Made by a program: the position numbers and the translations under genes. A stretch of 64,000 nt of DNA from Enterococcus mundtii (GTDB lineage Bacteria > Bacillota > Bacilli > Lactobacillales > Enterococcaceae): assembly GCF_002813755.1 (NCBI RefSeq), contig NZ_CP018061.1:1168001-1232000 (forward strand), given 5' to 3'. The notes beneath the pieces are model-generated. The model ran no database searches. It was given only the letters and a program-made list of their open reading frames with translations, and had not been told where the DNA came from. Numbering within the stretch: the first letter of the stretch is position 1; the number at the start of each line of letters is the position of its first letter. This document shows, piece by piece, positions 26,913 through 37,105 of this stretch.

Positions 26913-26962
26913 AAAAAACTGGAACAAAAATCATTCAATGATTTTTGTTCCAGCTTTTTTGT
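26913..26962. terminator. Bidirectional terminator
   Basis: CTGGAACAAAAATCATT and ATTTTTGTTCCAG arms around CAATG, with A- and T-runs on either side, between convergent pheT and trpS. Confidence 0.92.
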
Positions 26963-26966
26963 GTGA

Positions 26967-27980
26967 TTACTGATTGAAATAATTGATGCCCATTGCCGCT
27001 TTCACTTCAGAAAGTGTGGCTGCCGCAACTTTAGCGGCTTCTTCACTACCATGACGTAAGATATCCATCACGGCTTGTGGGTCCTTCGCCAATTCTTCAC
27101 GACGTGCGCGGATCGGTGCGAACTCTGCTTCTAATACGTCGATCAAGTAACGCTTGATTTTCACGTCACCGAGTCCACCACGACGATAGTGGGCTTTCAT
27201 CTCTTCGATTGCTTCTTTGTCTGTACCAAAAACATCTAAGTAAGTAAAGACCATATTGCCTTCGACTTGTCCTGGATCTTGGACATGGATGTGATTTGGA
27301 TCAGTATACATACTCATGACTTTTTTCTGTAAGACATCGGCAGGATCAGAAATGTAGATGCCATTTCCTAATGATTTACTCATTTTTCCGTTGCCATCGA
27401 TTCCAGGTAAACGGCCCATCCCTTTAGGAGGGAAGACGCCTTTCGGCTCAACTAGCACTTCACCGTAGGTATGATTGAAGCTTTGGACGATCTCTTGCGT
27501 TTGTTCCAACATTGGTTTTTGGTCTTCACCAACTGGTACCAAATTAGCTTTGAACGCAGTGATGTCAGCAGCTTGTGAGACAGGGTAGATAAAAAATCCT
27601 GTTGGGACACTTTCGCCAAATTTCTTTTGCTCGATCTCTGTTTTTACGGTCGGGTTACGACGCACACGACCAACACTCACTAAGTTTAAGTAATACATTG
27701 TCAACTCAGCTAATTCAGGGATCTGTGACTGGATAAACAATGTTGATTTGGCAGGATCTAAACCAACCGATAAGTAATCTAAAGCAACTTCTAATACATT
27801 GGAAGACACTTTTTCAGGGTCTTTCGCATTGTCAGTCAAGGCTTGCATATCTGCGATCATTACGAACAACTGATTGTTCTCATCCGCTTGCATTTCTACA
27901 CGTTTTTTCAAAGACCCGACATAATGGCCTAAGTGTAGTTTGCCAGTAGGACGGTCTCCTGTTAAAATAATATTTTTCAA
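26967..27980 (-). CDS. trpS: Tryptophanyl-tRNA synthetase
   Basis: A 337-residue class I synthetase. The HIGH-like signature reads [10 protein letters not shown] and the KMSKS motif is present ([10 protein letters not shown], near residue 190), along with GDRPTGK in the N-terminal nucleotide loop. No T-box-like leader was seen in the 250 bases upstream, in contrast to pheST. Promoter region before the gene is AT-rich. Confidence 0.96.
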   Translation of the reverse strand: MKNIILTGDRPTGKLHLGHYVGSLKKRVEMQADENNQLFVMIADMQALTDNAKDPEKVSSNVLEVALDYLSVGLDPAKSTLFIQSQIPELAELTMYYLNLVSVGRVRRNPTVKTEIEQKKFGESVPTGFFIYPVSQAADITAFKANLVPVGEDQKPMLEQTQEIVQSFNHTYGEVLVEPKGVFPPKGMGRLPGIDGNGKMSKSLGNGIYISDPADVLQKKVMSMYTDPNHIHVQDPGQVEGNMVFTYLDVFGTDKEAIEEMKAHYRRGGLGDVKIKRYLIDVLEAEFAPIRARREELAKDPQAVMDILRHGSEEAAKVAAATLSEVKAAMGINYFNQ

Positions 27981-28144
27981 AAAAGAACACCTCTTTGTAA
28001 TTTCTAAGACTAATACTTAATATCTTACCGTTTTTTTGCAGAATTAACAACAGGATAAACCGAAAATCATTGAAAAAATCAATTAGGAAATCGTTATTTA
28101 TACAAATGGTAAAAGAAAACAGACAAAGGAATTTTCTTGGAAAC

Positions 28145-28174
28145 TTTACAAGTTGCTTCGCTTTCGGATATAAT
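28145..28174 (+). promoter_or_regulatory. Promoter of the amino-acid ABC operon
   Basis: TTTACA at 28145-28150 and TATAAT at 28169-28174 with an 18-base spacer, about 60 bases before the ATPase gene. Confidence 0.55.
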
Positions 28175-28233
28175 GTGTTCTATTATATATCTTTAAATGA
28201 AATCTTACTAAATAATAATGGGAGTGTAATGTT

Positions 28234-28971
28234 ATGACAATGATTAAATTTGATAGCGTGGAAAAGTATTACGGCAAATTCCATGCGTTGAAAAACATCA
28301 ATCTTGAGTTTGAAAAAGGGGAAGTTGTCGTTGTCATTGGTCCATCAGGATCAGGAAAAAGTACGATGCTTCGCTGTATCAACGGCTTGGAAACAATCAC
28401 TTCAGGAAAGCTCTTGATCAATGATGTTGATATTCGCGATAAAAACACAAAATTGACGGAGATTAGAAAAAATGTCGGAATGGTCTTTCAACATTTTAAT
28501 CTTTACCCCAATAAAACAGTTTTAGAAAACATCACATTGGCACCAATCAAAGTATTAAAACAAGATGAGGCAACTGCTGTAAAAAATGCGGAAAAGTTTT
28601 TAAAGACAGTCAATATGCTAGATAAAAAAGATTCCTATCCTTCCATGTTATCTGGTGGACAACAACAGCGTGTAGCGATTGCTCGTGGCTTAGCGATGAA
28701 TCCCGAAATGCTGTTATTTGACGAGCCAACATCTGCCTTGGACCCAGAGATGATCGGCGATGTCTTGGACGTAATGAAAAAATTGGCAAGAGACGGCATG
28801 TCAATGATCGTGGTCACCCATGAAATGGGCTTTGCGAAAGAAGTGGCAGATCGTGTCATTTTTATGGCGGATGGACAAGTATTAGAAGATAGTCGCGATG
28901 TGCGCAATTTCTTCGATGATCCAAAAGAAGAACGTGCAAAACAATTTATCAGTAAAGTAATCAATCATTGA
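28234..28971 (+). CDS. Polar amino-acid ABC transporter ATPase
   Basis: A 245-residue ABC ATPase. Walker A is [10 protein letters not shown], the signature is [20 protein letters not shown] and Walker B is [13 protein letters not shown], the pattern of GlnQ-type proteins. GGAGTGTAATGTT precedes the ATG. First gene of a four-gene operon (ATPase, binding protein, two permeases); probable substrate is glutamine or glutamate, by family and operon layout. Confidence 0.95.
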   Translation: MTMIKFDSVEKYYGKFHALKNINLEFEKGEVVVVIGPSGSGKSTMLRCINGLETITSGKLLINDVDIRDKNTKLTEIRKNVGMVFQHFNLYPNKTVLENITLAPIKVLKQDEATAVKNAEKFLKTVNMLDKKDSYPSMLSGGQQQRVAIARGLAMNPEMLLFDEPTSALDPEMIGDVLDVMKKLARDGMSMIVVTHEMGFAKEVADRVIFMADGQVLEDSRDVRNFFDDPKEERAKQFISKVINH

Positions 28972-28984
28972 TAGGAGGAACGAT

Positions 28985-29800
28985 ATGCGTAAGACAACAT
29001 TCACTCGTTTATTATTTCTTTTTGGGCTAGTATTTCTAGTATTGAGCGGCTGTAAAGGTAGCAGTTTGGCAGAAAAAGATATTTTGACTCGTAGCAAAGA
29101 AACGAACGAGATCATTTGGGGTGTCAAATACGATACACGATTGTTTGGGATGATGGATATCGAAAGCCGCACAGTTCAAGGGTTTGATATCGATATCGCC
29201 AAAGCAATCACGAAGAAGATTTTAGGAGAGGACGGAAAAGCAGAGTTTGTCGAAGTCACTTCTAAAACAAGAATCCCATTATTAAAAAATGGGAATATCG
29301 ATGCAATCATTGCGACGATGACGATTACCGAAGAACGTAAAAAGCAAGTCGATTTCTCTTCAGTTTATTTTGACGCCGGACAATCATTGCTCGTTGAAAA
29401 GGGTAGTCCCATCAAAAGTGTGGAGGATCTAAACGCTGAAACGACTGTTTTAGCGGTAAAAGGCTCGACTTCAGCTGCCAACATCAGAGAACATGCACCT
29501 GATGCACGGATCTTGGAGTTAGAGAACTATGCCGAAGCATTTACTGCCTTACAATCGGGGCAAGGCGATGCCATGACAACAGATAATGCGATCTTACTCG
29601 GAATGGCAGCGGAGAACCCTAGCTATGAATTAGCAGGAGGAACATTTACCGAAGAGCCTTATGGGATTGCAATCAACAAAGGACAAGAAAATTTCTTGGA
29701 TGCAGTCAACCAAGCATTAGCAGAAATGGTTGAAGACGGCACCTACGATAAGATTTATGAAAAATGGTTCCCAGATACGACTCAGGGAAAAATTGATTAA
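28985..29800 (+). CDS. Amino-acid ABC transporter substrate-binding lipoprotein
   Basis: A 271-residue lipoprotein; the lipobox LVLSGC places the lipid-modified cysteine at residue 23. The mature part is a family-3 solute-binding protein with FGMMDIESRTVQGFDIDIAKAI and VKGSTSAANI, and an aspartate contact for the alpha-amino group. Probable ligand glutamine/glutamate; cannot be fixed by sequence alone. Confidence 0.92.
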   Translation: MRKTTFTRLLFLFGLVFLVLSGCKGSSLAEKDILTRSKETNEIIWGVKYDTRLFGMMDIESRTVQGFDIDIAKAITKKILGEDGKAEFVEVTSKTRIPLLKNGNIDAIIATMTITEERKKQVDFSSVYFDAGQSLLVEKGSPIKSVEDLNAETTVLAVKGSTSAANIREHAPDARILELENYAEAFTALQSGQGDAMTTDNAILLGMAAENPSYELAGGTFTEEPYGIAINKGQENFLDAVNQALAEMVEDGTYDKIYEKWFPDTTQGKID

Positions 29801-29812
29801 GGAGGGAATAAA

Positions 29813-30460
29813 ATGAGTGAATTGATACAAACTTATGGGCCAGCCTTCCTTGATGGATTTAAAGTAACGATCCTATCAAGTGTCTTGGCGCTTTTATTCA
29901 GTTTGATCATCGGAACGTTGATGGCGATTTTTCAATTGTCACACAATAAATGGATTCGTGGTTTTGCGAAAGCCTATGTTGAATTTTTTAGGAATATCCC
30001 GTTATTGATCATCGTGATGTTCTTCTATGTCGTATTACCACTTTATTGGATCAGCTTTGACGGTTTTCAAGCAGGAACGATCGGGCTGACGATCTATACT
30101 TCCGCATTTATTGCAGAAACTGTTCGTTCTGGCATCCAAACTGTGCCAAAAGGTCAAATGGAGGCTGGTCTTTCATCGGGGTTTACTTACTCAGAAACAA
30201 TGCGATACATCGTATTGCCACAGGCATTTAAAATCGTTATCCCACCATTAGGCAATCAATTTATCAATTTGGTCAAAAATTCATCGATTTTAGCAATTGT
30301 CGCTGGTTTGGATATCATGTACCAAGGGGATTTGATTGCCAGTGAGACGTTCAACACGTTTGATACCTATATCATTGTCGGTTTATTTTACTTGATCATT
30401 ACCTTACCATTGTCTTATTTGATGGTTTATCTTGAGAAAAAATGGGCAGTTCGTTCATAG
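29813..30460 (+). CDS. Amino-acid ABC transporter permease
   Basis: A 215-residue permease of the HisMQ class with about five helices. The coupling EAA-like segment reads EAGLSSGFTYSETMRYIVLPQAFK near residues 115-137. AAGGAGGGAATAAA precedes the ATG. Its partner permease begins 14 bases downstream; the two form a heterodimer with the ATPase. Confidence 0.93.
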   Translation: MSELIQTYGPAFLDGFKVTILSSVLALLFSLIIGTLMAIFQLSHNKWIRGFAKAYVEFFRNIPLLIIVMFFYVVLPLYWISFDGFQAGTIGLTIYTSAFIAETVRSGIQTVPKGQMEAGLSSGFTYSETMRYIVLPQAFKIVIPPLGNQFINLVKNSSILAIVAGLDIMYQGDLIASETFNTFDTYIIVGLFYLIITLPLSYLMVYLEKKWAVRS

Positions 30461-30474
30461 AAAGGAGAATCTCA

Positions 30475-31131
30475 ATGGATTTTAGTGGTGCATTTTCATG
30501 GATGAATATTCGCTTTTTACTGGAAGGACTAAAAGTAACGATCGAAGTTTCGCTCTTCTCCATCATTTTTAGTTTTTTGATCGGTGGGCTGACAGGTGTT
30601 CTTCGTTTTGCGAGTATTCCTTATTTATCAAAAATAGTAGGTTTGATTATCGACATCATTCGTAATCTGCCATTATTGCTTATCATCTTTTTCACTTATT
30701 TTGCTTTGCCGCAAATCGGTATCCAAATGAACATCTTTTGGTCAGCAGTTGCAGCATTGACGATTTTTGAATCTGCCATGTTATCAGAGATTTTCCGTGC
30801 AGGTTTGAATGCTGTGCCGAAAGGTCAGATGGAAGCAGGACTTTCTACGGGGTTAAGCTATGTGGAAACGATGCGTACGATCATCATGCCGCAAGCATTC
30901 AAGTCAATGATCCCTGCCATTGTCAGTCAGTTGATCTCATTGATCAAAGACACTTCTTTAGCGGTGATTATCTCGTTACCAGAGTTGACGCACCAAGCGC
31001 GGATCATTTACGGCCAAAATACTAATTATGTCTTACCAATGTTCGTTATGATGACTTTCATGTATTTTGTCGTATGTTACGCACTTTCTTTACTTTCTTC
31101 TTACCTAGAAAGAAGAAAGTACAGCTATTAG
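30475..31131 (+). CDS. Amino-acid ABC transporter permease, second subunit
   Basis: A 218-residue HisMQ-type permease, with an EAGLSTGLSYVETMRTIIMP coupling loop. AAAGGAGAATCTC precedes the ATG at 30475; an in-frame start 33 bases upstream lies inside the previous gene and lacks a ribosome site. Ends the operon. Followed by a long hairpin (31160-31212). Confidence 0.93.
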   Translation: MDFSGAFSWMNIRFLLEGLKVTIEVSLFSIIFSFLIGGLTGVLRFASIPYLSKIVGLIIDIIRNLPLLLIIFFTYFALPQIGIQMNIFWSAVAALTIFESAMLSEIFRAGLNAVPKGQMEAGLSTGLSYVETMRTIIMPQAFKSMIPAIVSQLISLIKDTSLAVIISLPELTHQARIIYGQNTNYVLPMFVMMTFMYFVVCYALSLLSSYLERRKYSY

Positions 31132-31159
31132 TAGAAAAAATCGTATTTTAAATGGTAAT

Positions 31160-31212
31160 TAAGAAGGAATCCACGAAATTTTTTAAAAAAATTTTTTGTG
31201 GATTCCTTCTTA
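31160..31212. repeat. Long palindrome resembling the repeat-family hairpin
   Basis: AAGAAGGAATCCACGAAAT on the left and ATTTTTTGTGGATTCCTTCTT on the right form an almost perfect stem of about 20 pairs, with T- and A-rich loop. The inner CCACGAAAT / ATTTTTTGTGG resembles the hairpin core of the repeats at 38781 and 60290. No T-run follows the right arm, so it is not a standard terminator for the upstream operon, though it may act as one. Confidence 0.65.
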
Positions 31213-31354
31213 CTGTCATCCAAAAATTCCATCGATATACAAGTAGGATCGCAATGTTGGAAAAGAGCCGGAAAGCAGATTGTAGGACTTGATAATTCAC
31301 GTCAAAAAGTCCACAATATAGAAGGTAGAATTTTTTTGAAAAAGGATGATTCGA

Positions 31355-32173
31355 TTGACAGATAAACGTCCGATCGGTTTTATTGATTCAGGGGTTGGCG
31401 GTCTTACAGTCGTCAAAGAAGCATTGAAGCAATTGCCGAATGAAAACATATTATACGTTGGCGATACCGCGCGCTGTCCATATGGACCAAGACCCGCAGA
31501 GCAAGTGATCGCTTATACATGGGAAATGACGAATTATTTAGTTGAAAAAGGCATAAAGATGCTTGTGATTGCCTGTAATACGGCAACTGCGGTCGCATTA
31601 GAAGAAATCAAAGCAACACTCTCGATTCCAGTGATCGGTGTGATTTTGCCAGGAACGAGAGCGGCAGTCAAGCAGACGAAAAATCATCGAGTAGGGGTGA
31701 TTGGAACAATTGGTACCGTCAAAAGTGCTGCTTACGAGACGGCATTATTGGATAAAGCACCCGAACTGAAAGTTACCAGCTTGGCGTGTCCAAAGTTTGT
31801 TTCAGTCGTAGAAAGTAAAGAATACCGATCATCAGTCGCTAAAAAAATCGTGGCTCAAACTTTGCTTCCATTAGAATTAAAAGGGATCGATACCTTGATT
31901 TTAGGTTGCACCCATTATCCGCTCCTTCGCCCAATCATTCAGAATGTTATGGGGGATAAAGTCATGCTGATCGATTCAGGAGCAGAAACGATTGGCGAAG
32001 TTTCGATGTTACTTGACTATTTTGAAATCAGTAATTCACCACAAAATGGCCGAACGCTTTGTCAGTTTTATACGACAGGATCAGCTAAAATGTTCCATGA
32101 GATTGCCCAAGATTGGTTAGGATTAAAAGAACTGATCGTTGAATCGATTGATTTAGGAGGAAAAGAGCAATGA
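31355..32173 (+). CDS. murI: Glutamate racemase
   Basis: A 272-residue cytosolic enzyme that makes D-glutamate for peptidoglycan. The two catalytic cysteines are in ACNTATA (C74) and LGCTHYPLL (about 185). The N-terminal [14 protein letters not shown] and the [11 protein letters not shown] loop are conserved. AAAGGA at 31341-31346 is adjacent to the ATG at 31346 but 8 bases from the TTG at 31355, favouring TTG. The downstream fusion gene overlaps by four bases, making murI the first gene of an operon. Confidence 0.95.
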   Translation: MTDKRPIGFIDSGVGGLTVVKEALKQLPNENILYVGDTARCPYGPRPAEQVIAYTWEMTNYLVEKGIKMLVIACNTATAVALEEIKATLSIPVIGVILPGTRAAVKQTKNHRVGVIGTIGTVKSAAYETALLDKAPELKVTSLACPKFVSVVESKEYRSSVAKKIVAQTLLPLELKGIDTLILGCTHYPLLRPIIQNVMGDKVMLIDSGAETIGEVSMLLDYFEISNSPQNGRTLCQFYTTGSAKMFHEIAQDWLGLKELIVESIDLGGKEQ

Positions 32174-33525
32174 TGCGTCATGACGGAAGAAATGTCCAAG
32201 ATTTACGTAAAATCACGATTGAAACAAATGTGCTAAAGCATCCAGAAGGATCAGTTTTGATCAGCTTTGGCGATACGAAAGTGATTTGTGCGGCAACGGT
32301 TGAAGAGTCAGTGCCCCCCTTTTTAAAAGGGACTGGTAAAGGATGGGTGACAGCAGAATACAGTATGTTGCCTCGCGCCACGAATACGAGAAATCGTCGT
32401 GAAAGCAGCAAAGGTAAGTTAAGTGGACGGACGATGGAGATCCAACGCTTGATCGGTCGTTCGTTGCGTGCGGTCGTCGATCTCGAGAAACTTGGTGAAC
32501 GTAGTATCATCGTTGATTGTGACGTGATCCAAGCAGACGGTGGCACCCGAACAGCAAGTATTACAGGTGCATTTGTGGCTTTAAGATTAGCAATCGAAAA
32601 ATTATTACAGACAAAAGTGTTAGCGAATGATCCAATCAAAGAACATTTAGCCGCCATCAGTGTAGGGATTTTAGCTGATGGGACATGTGTGACTGATTTG
32701 GATTATCACGAAGACGTGGCAGCGGAAGTCGACATGAACTTAGTGATGACGGAATCAGGCAGATTTGTGGAGATCCAAGGCACAGGCGAAGAAGCTACCT
32801 TTGATGGTGAACAATTGAACGAAATGCTTGTTTATGGTAAAACAGCGATCGAATCACTGATTTTTGAACAAAAAAATGTTTTGTTGAGCGAATGGTCAGA
32901 CACTACGCCTGAACCGACAGAAAAAACGATTGTGATTGCTACTCGAAACGCAGGCAAAGCAGAAGAGTTCCGTACCTTATTTGCGAAGGAAGGCTATACA
33001 GTCAAAACATTGTTCGATTATCCTGAGATACCTGATGTCGAAGAAACAGGTACAACATTCGAAGAAAACGCCCGGTTAAAAGCAGAAACGATTGCTCAAG
33101 TATTGAACCAGCCAGTATTGGCGGATGACTCTGGCCTGAAAGTCGATGCGTTAGGTGGCAGACCAGGAGTTTATTCTGCCCGTTTTGCTGGCGAACATAA
33201 GAGTGATGCGGCAAATAACGCAAAACTGCTTTTTGAATTAACCGATGTAGCTGATGAAGAACGCACCGCACAATTTCATTGTACGTTGGTTTTTGCTGAA
33301 CCAAATAAAGAAAGTTTAGTCGTGGAAGCAGAGTGGCCTGGACGAATTGGTCGGATACCTAAAGGCGAAAATGGCTTTGGCTATGACCCTTTGTTCATTC
33401 CTGATGGGTACACTCAAACAGCGGCAGAAATCTCAAGTGAAGAAAAAAATAACCATAGTCACCGAGGCATGGCCATGGCAAAACTAAGCCAAGTTTGGCA
33501 GGCATGGTTGGAAGGAGTGGAGTAG
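32170..33525 (+). CDS. RNase PH / XTP-dITP pyrophosphatase fusion
   Basis: A 451-residue bifunctional protein. Residues 1 to about 245 are RNase PH ([45 protein letters not shown] and [21 protein letters not shown]), which trims tRNA 3' ends with phosphate. From about 253 the RdgB/HAM1 domain follows with [37 protein letters not shown] and GFGYDPLF, which hydrolyses dITP and XTP. A Thr/Glu/Pro-rich linker joins them. This fusion is known in E. faecalis and other lactobacilli. Start ATG overlaps murI stop. The neighbouring phosphodiesterase follows directly. Confidence 0.95.
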   Translation: MMRHDGRNVQDLRKITIETNVLKHPEGSVLISFGDTKVICAATVEESVPPFLKGTGKGWVTAEYSMLPRATNTRNRRESSKGKLSGRTMEIQRLIGRSLRAVVDLEKLGERSIIVDCDVIQADGGTRTASITGAFVALRLAIEKLLQTKVLANDPIKEHLAAISVGILADGTCVTDLDYHEDVAAEVDMNLVMTESGRFVEIQGTGEEATFDGEQLNEMLVYGKTAIESLIFEQKNVLLSEWSDTTPEPTEKTIVIATRNAGKAEEFRTLFAKEGYTVKTLFDYPEIPDVEETGTTFEENARLKAETIAQVLNQPVLADDSGLKVDALGGRPGVYSARFAGEHKSDAANNAKLLFELTDVADEERTAQFHCTLVFAEPNKESLVVEAEWPGRIGRIPKGENGFGYDPLFIPDGYTQTAAEISSEEKNNHSHRGMAMAKLSQVWQAWLEGVE

Positions 33526-34038
33526 ATGCGCTATTTAGTCGTTAGTGACAATCATGGGGATCGAGCAATCATCAAAGAATTGCTGTCCCAATACCAAAAT
33601 CAAGTTGATTATTTTTTTCATTGCGGTGATTCAGAACTTGACGCAACAGATGAAGTTTGGGAAACTTATTTCGGTGTACAAGGCAATTGTGATTTCGGCA
33701 CAGACTTTGAGACTAAACGAGTTGTAGATACTGGGCTTGATCGGGTATATATGACTCACGGCCATTTATCGAATGTCCGCTTTGGTTTGACTCAGTTAGC
33801 CCTTGAAGCAAAAGAGCAACACGCAACGATTGCTCTTTTTGGTCACACCCATCAACTAGGGTGTGAATTTGAAGAAGGTATCTTGTTCTTGAATCCAGGA
33901 AGCATCTCCCAACCTCGAGGAATGATCCAAATCCCAGCATACGCAATCATCGAGAGTACGAAAGAGACACTTGCTGTCCAGTACTATAATCGATCACACA
34001 AAAAAATCGATAACATGGCATTTGAATATAAACGCTGA
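33526..34038 (+). CDS. YfcE/MJ0936-type metallophosphoesterase
   Basis: A 170-residue binuclear-metal phosphodiesterase. Metal ligands appear in order as SDNHGD, HCGDSE, GNCD, THGH and GHTHQLG. Found directly after the RNase PH-RdgB fusion (no gap) in the murI operon, as in other Firmicutes. Natural substrate unknown. Confidence 0.92.
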   Translation: MRYLVVSDNHGDRAIIKELLSQYQNQVDYFFHCGDSELDATDEVWETYFGVQGNCDFGTDFETKRVVDTGLDRVYMTHGHLSNVRFGLTQLALEAKEQHATIALFGHTHQLGCEFEEGILFLNPGSISQPRGMIQIPAYAIIESTKETLAVQYYNRSHKKIDNMAFEYKR

Positions 34039-34144
34039 CAAACAAACTCTAATTTTTGCTAAAAATAGAAATGTTTGTATAGATTTTGCATCCGTTTTCG
34101 GTAAAATAGAGATATTGAAAGAATTTGAAATGGAGGGCCAATAC

Positions 34145-34651
34145 ATGATTGGACCAATTGTAAGAGAGTTATTACTGCAAAATCAAGAGACATTTTTGGT
34201 TCCAGCAGAAAACGTGGCAAATGTTATGTATCAACATCCGTTATCGCATGGACTATTAGTTTTATCGAAAGTGGGCTACACTAAAATCCCTGTCTTAGGG
34301 AAAGATGATCGCTTTGTTGGTCTAGTCAGTCTATCAAATGTTGTCAATAAGATGATGGATCTACAAACAATCAGTATGGAACCATTAGAAGGCCTAACAG
34401 TGGCTGATGTAATGGAAACCGATGTACCAACCATTGATGAAAATTGGGAACTAGAAGAAGTTCTTCATTTACTAGTTGATGCTTCGTTCTTGCCAGTCGT
34501 CACAGAGGATAAAGTGTTCAAAGGAATCATCACACGAAAAGAGTTACTGAAAGCAGTCAATTACATGGTACACGAATTAGAACGCCAAAATATTGTATCA
34601 CCTAAAATAGATGTAGATGAATTGAGAGAAAGAATCGATATCGTTAGTTAA
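34145..34651 (+). CDS. cbpB: CBS-domain protein, c-di-AMP-binding CbpB-like
   Basis: A 168-residue protein with two CBS motifs (VGYTKIPVLGKDDRFVGLVSL near residues 40-60 and VTEDKVFKGIITRKELLKAV near 123-142) and an N-terminal MIGPIVRELLL helix as in CbpB (YkuL/Lmo1009), a c-di-AMP-binding protein that links potassium/alarmone signalling. GGAGG precedes the ATG at 34145; upstream in-frame starts overlap the previous gene. The cbpB name rests on fold and N-terminus, not on biochemistry. Confidence 0.72.
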   Translation: MIGPIVRELLLQNQETFLVPAENVANVMYQHPLSHGLLVLSKVGYTKIPVLGKDDRFVGLVSLSNVVNKMMDLQTISMEPLEGLTVADVMETDVPTIDENWELEEVLHLLVDASFLPVVTEDKVFKGIITRKELLKAVNYMVHELERQNIVSPKIDVDELRERIDIVS

Positions 34652-34689
34652 AGGTAATTGATCCTACTCACTAAAGATAAAGACATAAA

Positions 34690-34753
34690 ACAAACGAAGC
34701 GACGCCCAAAAGTTAGACTATATTTCTAACTTTTGGACGTCGCTTTATTTGTT
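34690..34753. terminator. Terminator
   Basis: AAACGAAGCGACG and CGTCGCTTTATTT outer arms with CCAAAAGTTAGA / CTAACTTTTGG inner arms. Confidence 0.82.
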
Positions 34754-34840
34754 GTATTAAGGAATGACACGAGTGGTAATAAAGTTTGTCCTGAGAATCA
34801 AATACTTTAGTCATTTTAGACATTTTTCTAATGATTAAAA

Positions 34841-34912
34841 AAAGAGGTCAAACCTAAACACTTCTGTTCATTCGGTATTAAGTGGTAGGAGAGGGCTAAT
34901 GTCCCACTCCCA
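34841..34912 (-). repeat. Partial copy of the mosaic repeat, hairpin block missing
   Basis: Read on the minus strand it starts with GAGTGGGACATT, runs through CTCTCCTACCA and ATACCGAAT, as in the copy at 38781-38940, but the stem-loop block is absent. It then has ACAGAAGTGTTTAGG, the inverse of the end block. It therefore joins two modules of the family without the middle one. Confidence 0.6.
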
Positions 34913-34930
34913 GCGTAGACACTACATAAA

Positions 34931-35848
34931 CTATTTCAACACGATTGGTGTATTTGGGATGCTGTAACCGGCAGCTGTCAGTTCTTTGACATATGAACTC
35001 AAAAATTCTTCTTTCAATTCGAACTGTTTACCATTTAAAACGTAACAGATCGTCCGAATCGCAAAGTTGCTGTTGCCGATATCGACCAATCCAAAGATCG
35101 ATGGCTCAGTTTGTAATTCCTCTTCGTATTTTACAGCTAACGTTTCATTGACTTTTTGAATGATCTCATAGATCTTATCATAGCCTTCTTCCGGAACGAT
35201 CCGAATATCAAGAACGACTTGCATATTGGAACGAGAGAGGTTACTGATCGTTGTGATACTACGGTTTGGAATGAAGTGAACGGTACCGTCAACACCTTTG
35301 AGTTGCAGTGTCCGGATACCAACGGATACCACGGTTCCTTCGATAGTTAGATTCGTTAATTTGACATAGTCGCCTACGTCCATTTGTTGTTCCATGATGA
35401 TAAAGAAGCCAGTGATTACGTCACTCATAAAGCCTTGTGCCCCTAAACCGATGGCTACTCCGGCAATCCCTGCTCCGGCTAATAGTGAACCAATCGGCAC
35501 ACCAATCACGGATAGGATGGCATAAATAAAGAAAAAGCCAATCGTATAATTGAAAATGGTATTTAAAAGACTTTGTAACGTTTTTAAGCGGCTACCGTTA
35601 AGAACGGTTTTTTTTGAATATTGTTTAAAAGATTTGTCGATCAAGTATTTACCGATTCGATTGATGAGTCCAAAAAGAATAATCAAAAAAATAAGGAATA
35701 ATCCTTTTTGGATCATTGTAGAAAAAATCCCATCCCAATCAATATTATTCCAAAAACGTTGGAACGCATTAAGTTGACTGACCGCTTGATCGGTCAAATT
35801 TTCTCCGGTTGAGCTTGTTGTTTCTGCTGTTGCAATGAATGAAAACAT
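34931..35848 (-). CDS. MscS-family mechanosensitive channel
   Basis: A 305-residue small-conductance channel protein. Hydrophobic helices occupy about 45-65 and 100-125; the pore-lining TM3 reads GSLLAGAGIAGVAIGLGAQG and is followed by FMSDVITGFFIIMEQQMDVGDYV and the beta-domain motif VDGTVHFIPNRSI. It releases osmolytes on hypo-osmotic shock. AGGGGATTTT precedes the ATG at 35848; the extended frame to 35932 lacks a ribosome site. Confidence 0.94.
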   Translation of the reverse strand: MFSFIATAETTSSTGENLTDQAVSQLNAFQRFWNNIDWDGIFSTMIQKGLFLIFLIILFGLINRIGKYLIDKSFKQYSKKTVLNGSRLKTLQSLLNTIFNYTIGFFFIYAILSVIGVPIGSLLAGAGIAGVAIGLGAQGFMSDVITGFFIIMEQQMDVGDYVKLTNLTIEGTVVSVGIRTLQLKGVDGTVHFIPNRSITTISNLSRSNMQVVLDIRIVPEEGYDKIYEIIQKVNETLAVKYEEELQTEPSIFGLVDIGNSNFAIRTICYVLNGKQFELKEEFLSSYVKELTAAGYSIPNTPIVLK

Positions 35849-36025
35849 AAAATCCCCTTTTCTAATTAGTCTCTTTTGTATTGTAACAAGAACAGCATAA
35901 AAATCAAAATAAATCATTAGATAAGCTACCAATCACACTTGCAATAACAAGTGGTTAAAATAAACGATGACAAATGGGAGAGATAGTGCTAAAATATTTC
36001 AAAACTGACGATTGGTGGTATGAAC

Positions 36026-37039
36026 ATGCAAATAGATTGGGATAACTTAGGATTTTCTTACATCAAAACACCTTGGCGCTTCGTTGCCAAATGGAAAGAT
36101 GGAGAGTGGGAAAAAGGCGAATTGACCGAGGATAATTATCTGTCACTTCATGAAGGATCGCCCGCACTTCACTATGGCCAACAGTGCTTTGAAGGATTAA
36201 AGGCTTATCGCAGAAAAGATGGAAAGATCAATTTATTCCGTCCAGAGCAAAACAGTCGTCGCTTGAACCAGAGTGCCAGACGTTTATTGATGCCCATGGT
36301 TCCAGAAAAAATGTTTGTTGATGCAGTGAAAGAAGTCGTAAAGGCAAATGAATCCTTTGTGCCACCTTATGGTTCAGGAGCAACGTTATATTTACGTCCT
36401 TTCCTGATCGGTGTCGGAGAAAACATTGGTGTTCATCCAGCGCCTGAGTATTTGTTTGTGGTTTTCTGTACGCCTGTAGGAGCCTATTTCAAAGGTGGAT
36501 TGAAACCAACGAACTTTATCGTTTCTGGTTATGACCGAGCTGCTCCGAATGGTACGGGAGCTGCCAAAGTTGGTGGAAACTACGCAGCAAGTTTATTACC
36601 AGGAACTGAAGCGAAAGAATTAAATTATTCAGATTGCGTTTACCTAGATCCAGCGACGCACACAAAAATTGAAGAAGTCGGCGCGGCGAATTTCTTTGGT
36701 ATCACTAAAGACAACCAGTTCATCACACCGCAATCGCCTTCGATTTTACCAAGTATTACGAAGTATTCCTTGTTGCAGATTGCGGAAGAACGTTTGGGAC
36801 TTAAAGCAGTTGAGGGAGATATCTACATCGATCAACTTGATCAATTTGCAGAAGCAGGTGCGTGTGGAACCGCAGCGGTGATTTCACCGATTGGTGGAAT
36901 CTACTATAAAAATGATTTACATGTCTTTTATAGTGAGACAGAAGTAGGACCAGTAACTAAGCGCTTGTATGAAGAATTGACGGGTATCCAGTTTGGGGAT
37001 ATCGAAGCACCAGAAGGTTGGATCGAAGTCGTCGAATAA
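36026..37039 (+). CDS. ilvE: Branched-chain amino-acid aminotransferase
   Basis: A 337-residue class IV PLP aminotransferase. [22 protein letters not shown] in the N-terminal half, [13 protein letters not shown] with the PLP lysine near residue 183, and [15 protein letters not shown] near 285 are family signatures. It interconverts Val/Leu/Ile with keto acids. GGTGG suits the ATG at 36026 better than 36020. No ilv/leu operon is adjacent. Confidence 0.95.
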   Translation: MQIDWDNLGFSYIKTPWRFVAKWKDGEWEKGELTEDNYLSLHEGSPALHYGQQCFEGLKAYRRKDGKINLFRPEQNSRRLNQSARRLLMPMVPEKMFVDAVKEVVKANESFVPPYGSGATLYLRPFLIGVGENIGVHPAPEYLFVVFCTPVGAYFKGGLKPTNFIVSGYDRAAPNGTGAAKVGGNYAASLLPGTEAKELNYSDCVYLDPATHTKIEEVGAANFFGITKDNQFITPQSPSILPSITKYSLLQIAEERLGLKAVEGDIYIDQLDQFAEAGACGTAAVISPIGGIYYKNDLHVFYSETEVGPVTKRLYEELTGIQFGDIEAPEGWIEVVE

Positions 37040-37062
37040 TGTCTGGCTTTAAAAATAACTAC

Positions 37063-37100
37063 AAAAAAATCAGCTCTCACATTGGAGGGCTGATTTTTTA
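37063..37100. terminator. Bidirectional terminator
   Basis: AAAAAATCAGC / GCTGATTTTTT arms between convergent ilvE and fabI. Confidence 0.85.
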
Positions 37101-37105
37101 TTGGA

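Noticed and set aside
27981..28233. T-box upstream of trpS
   Set aside because: No TGGTACCGCG-like element or terminator/antiterminator pair was found.
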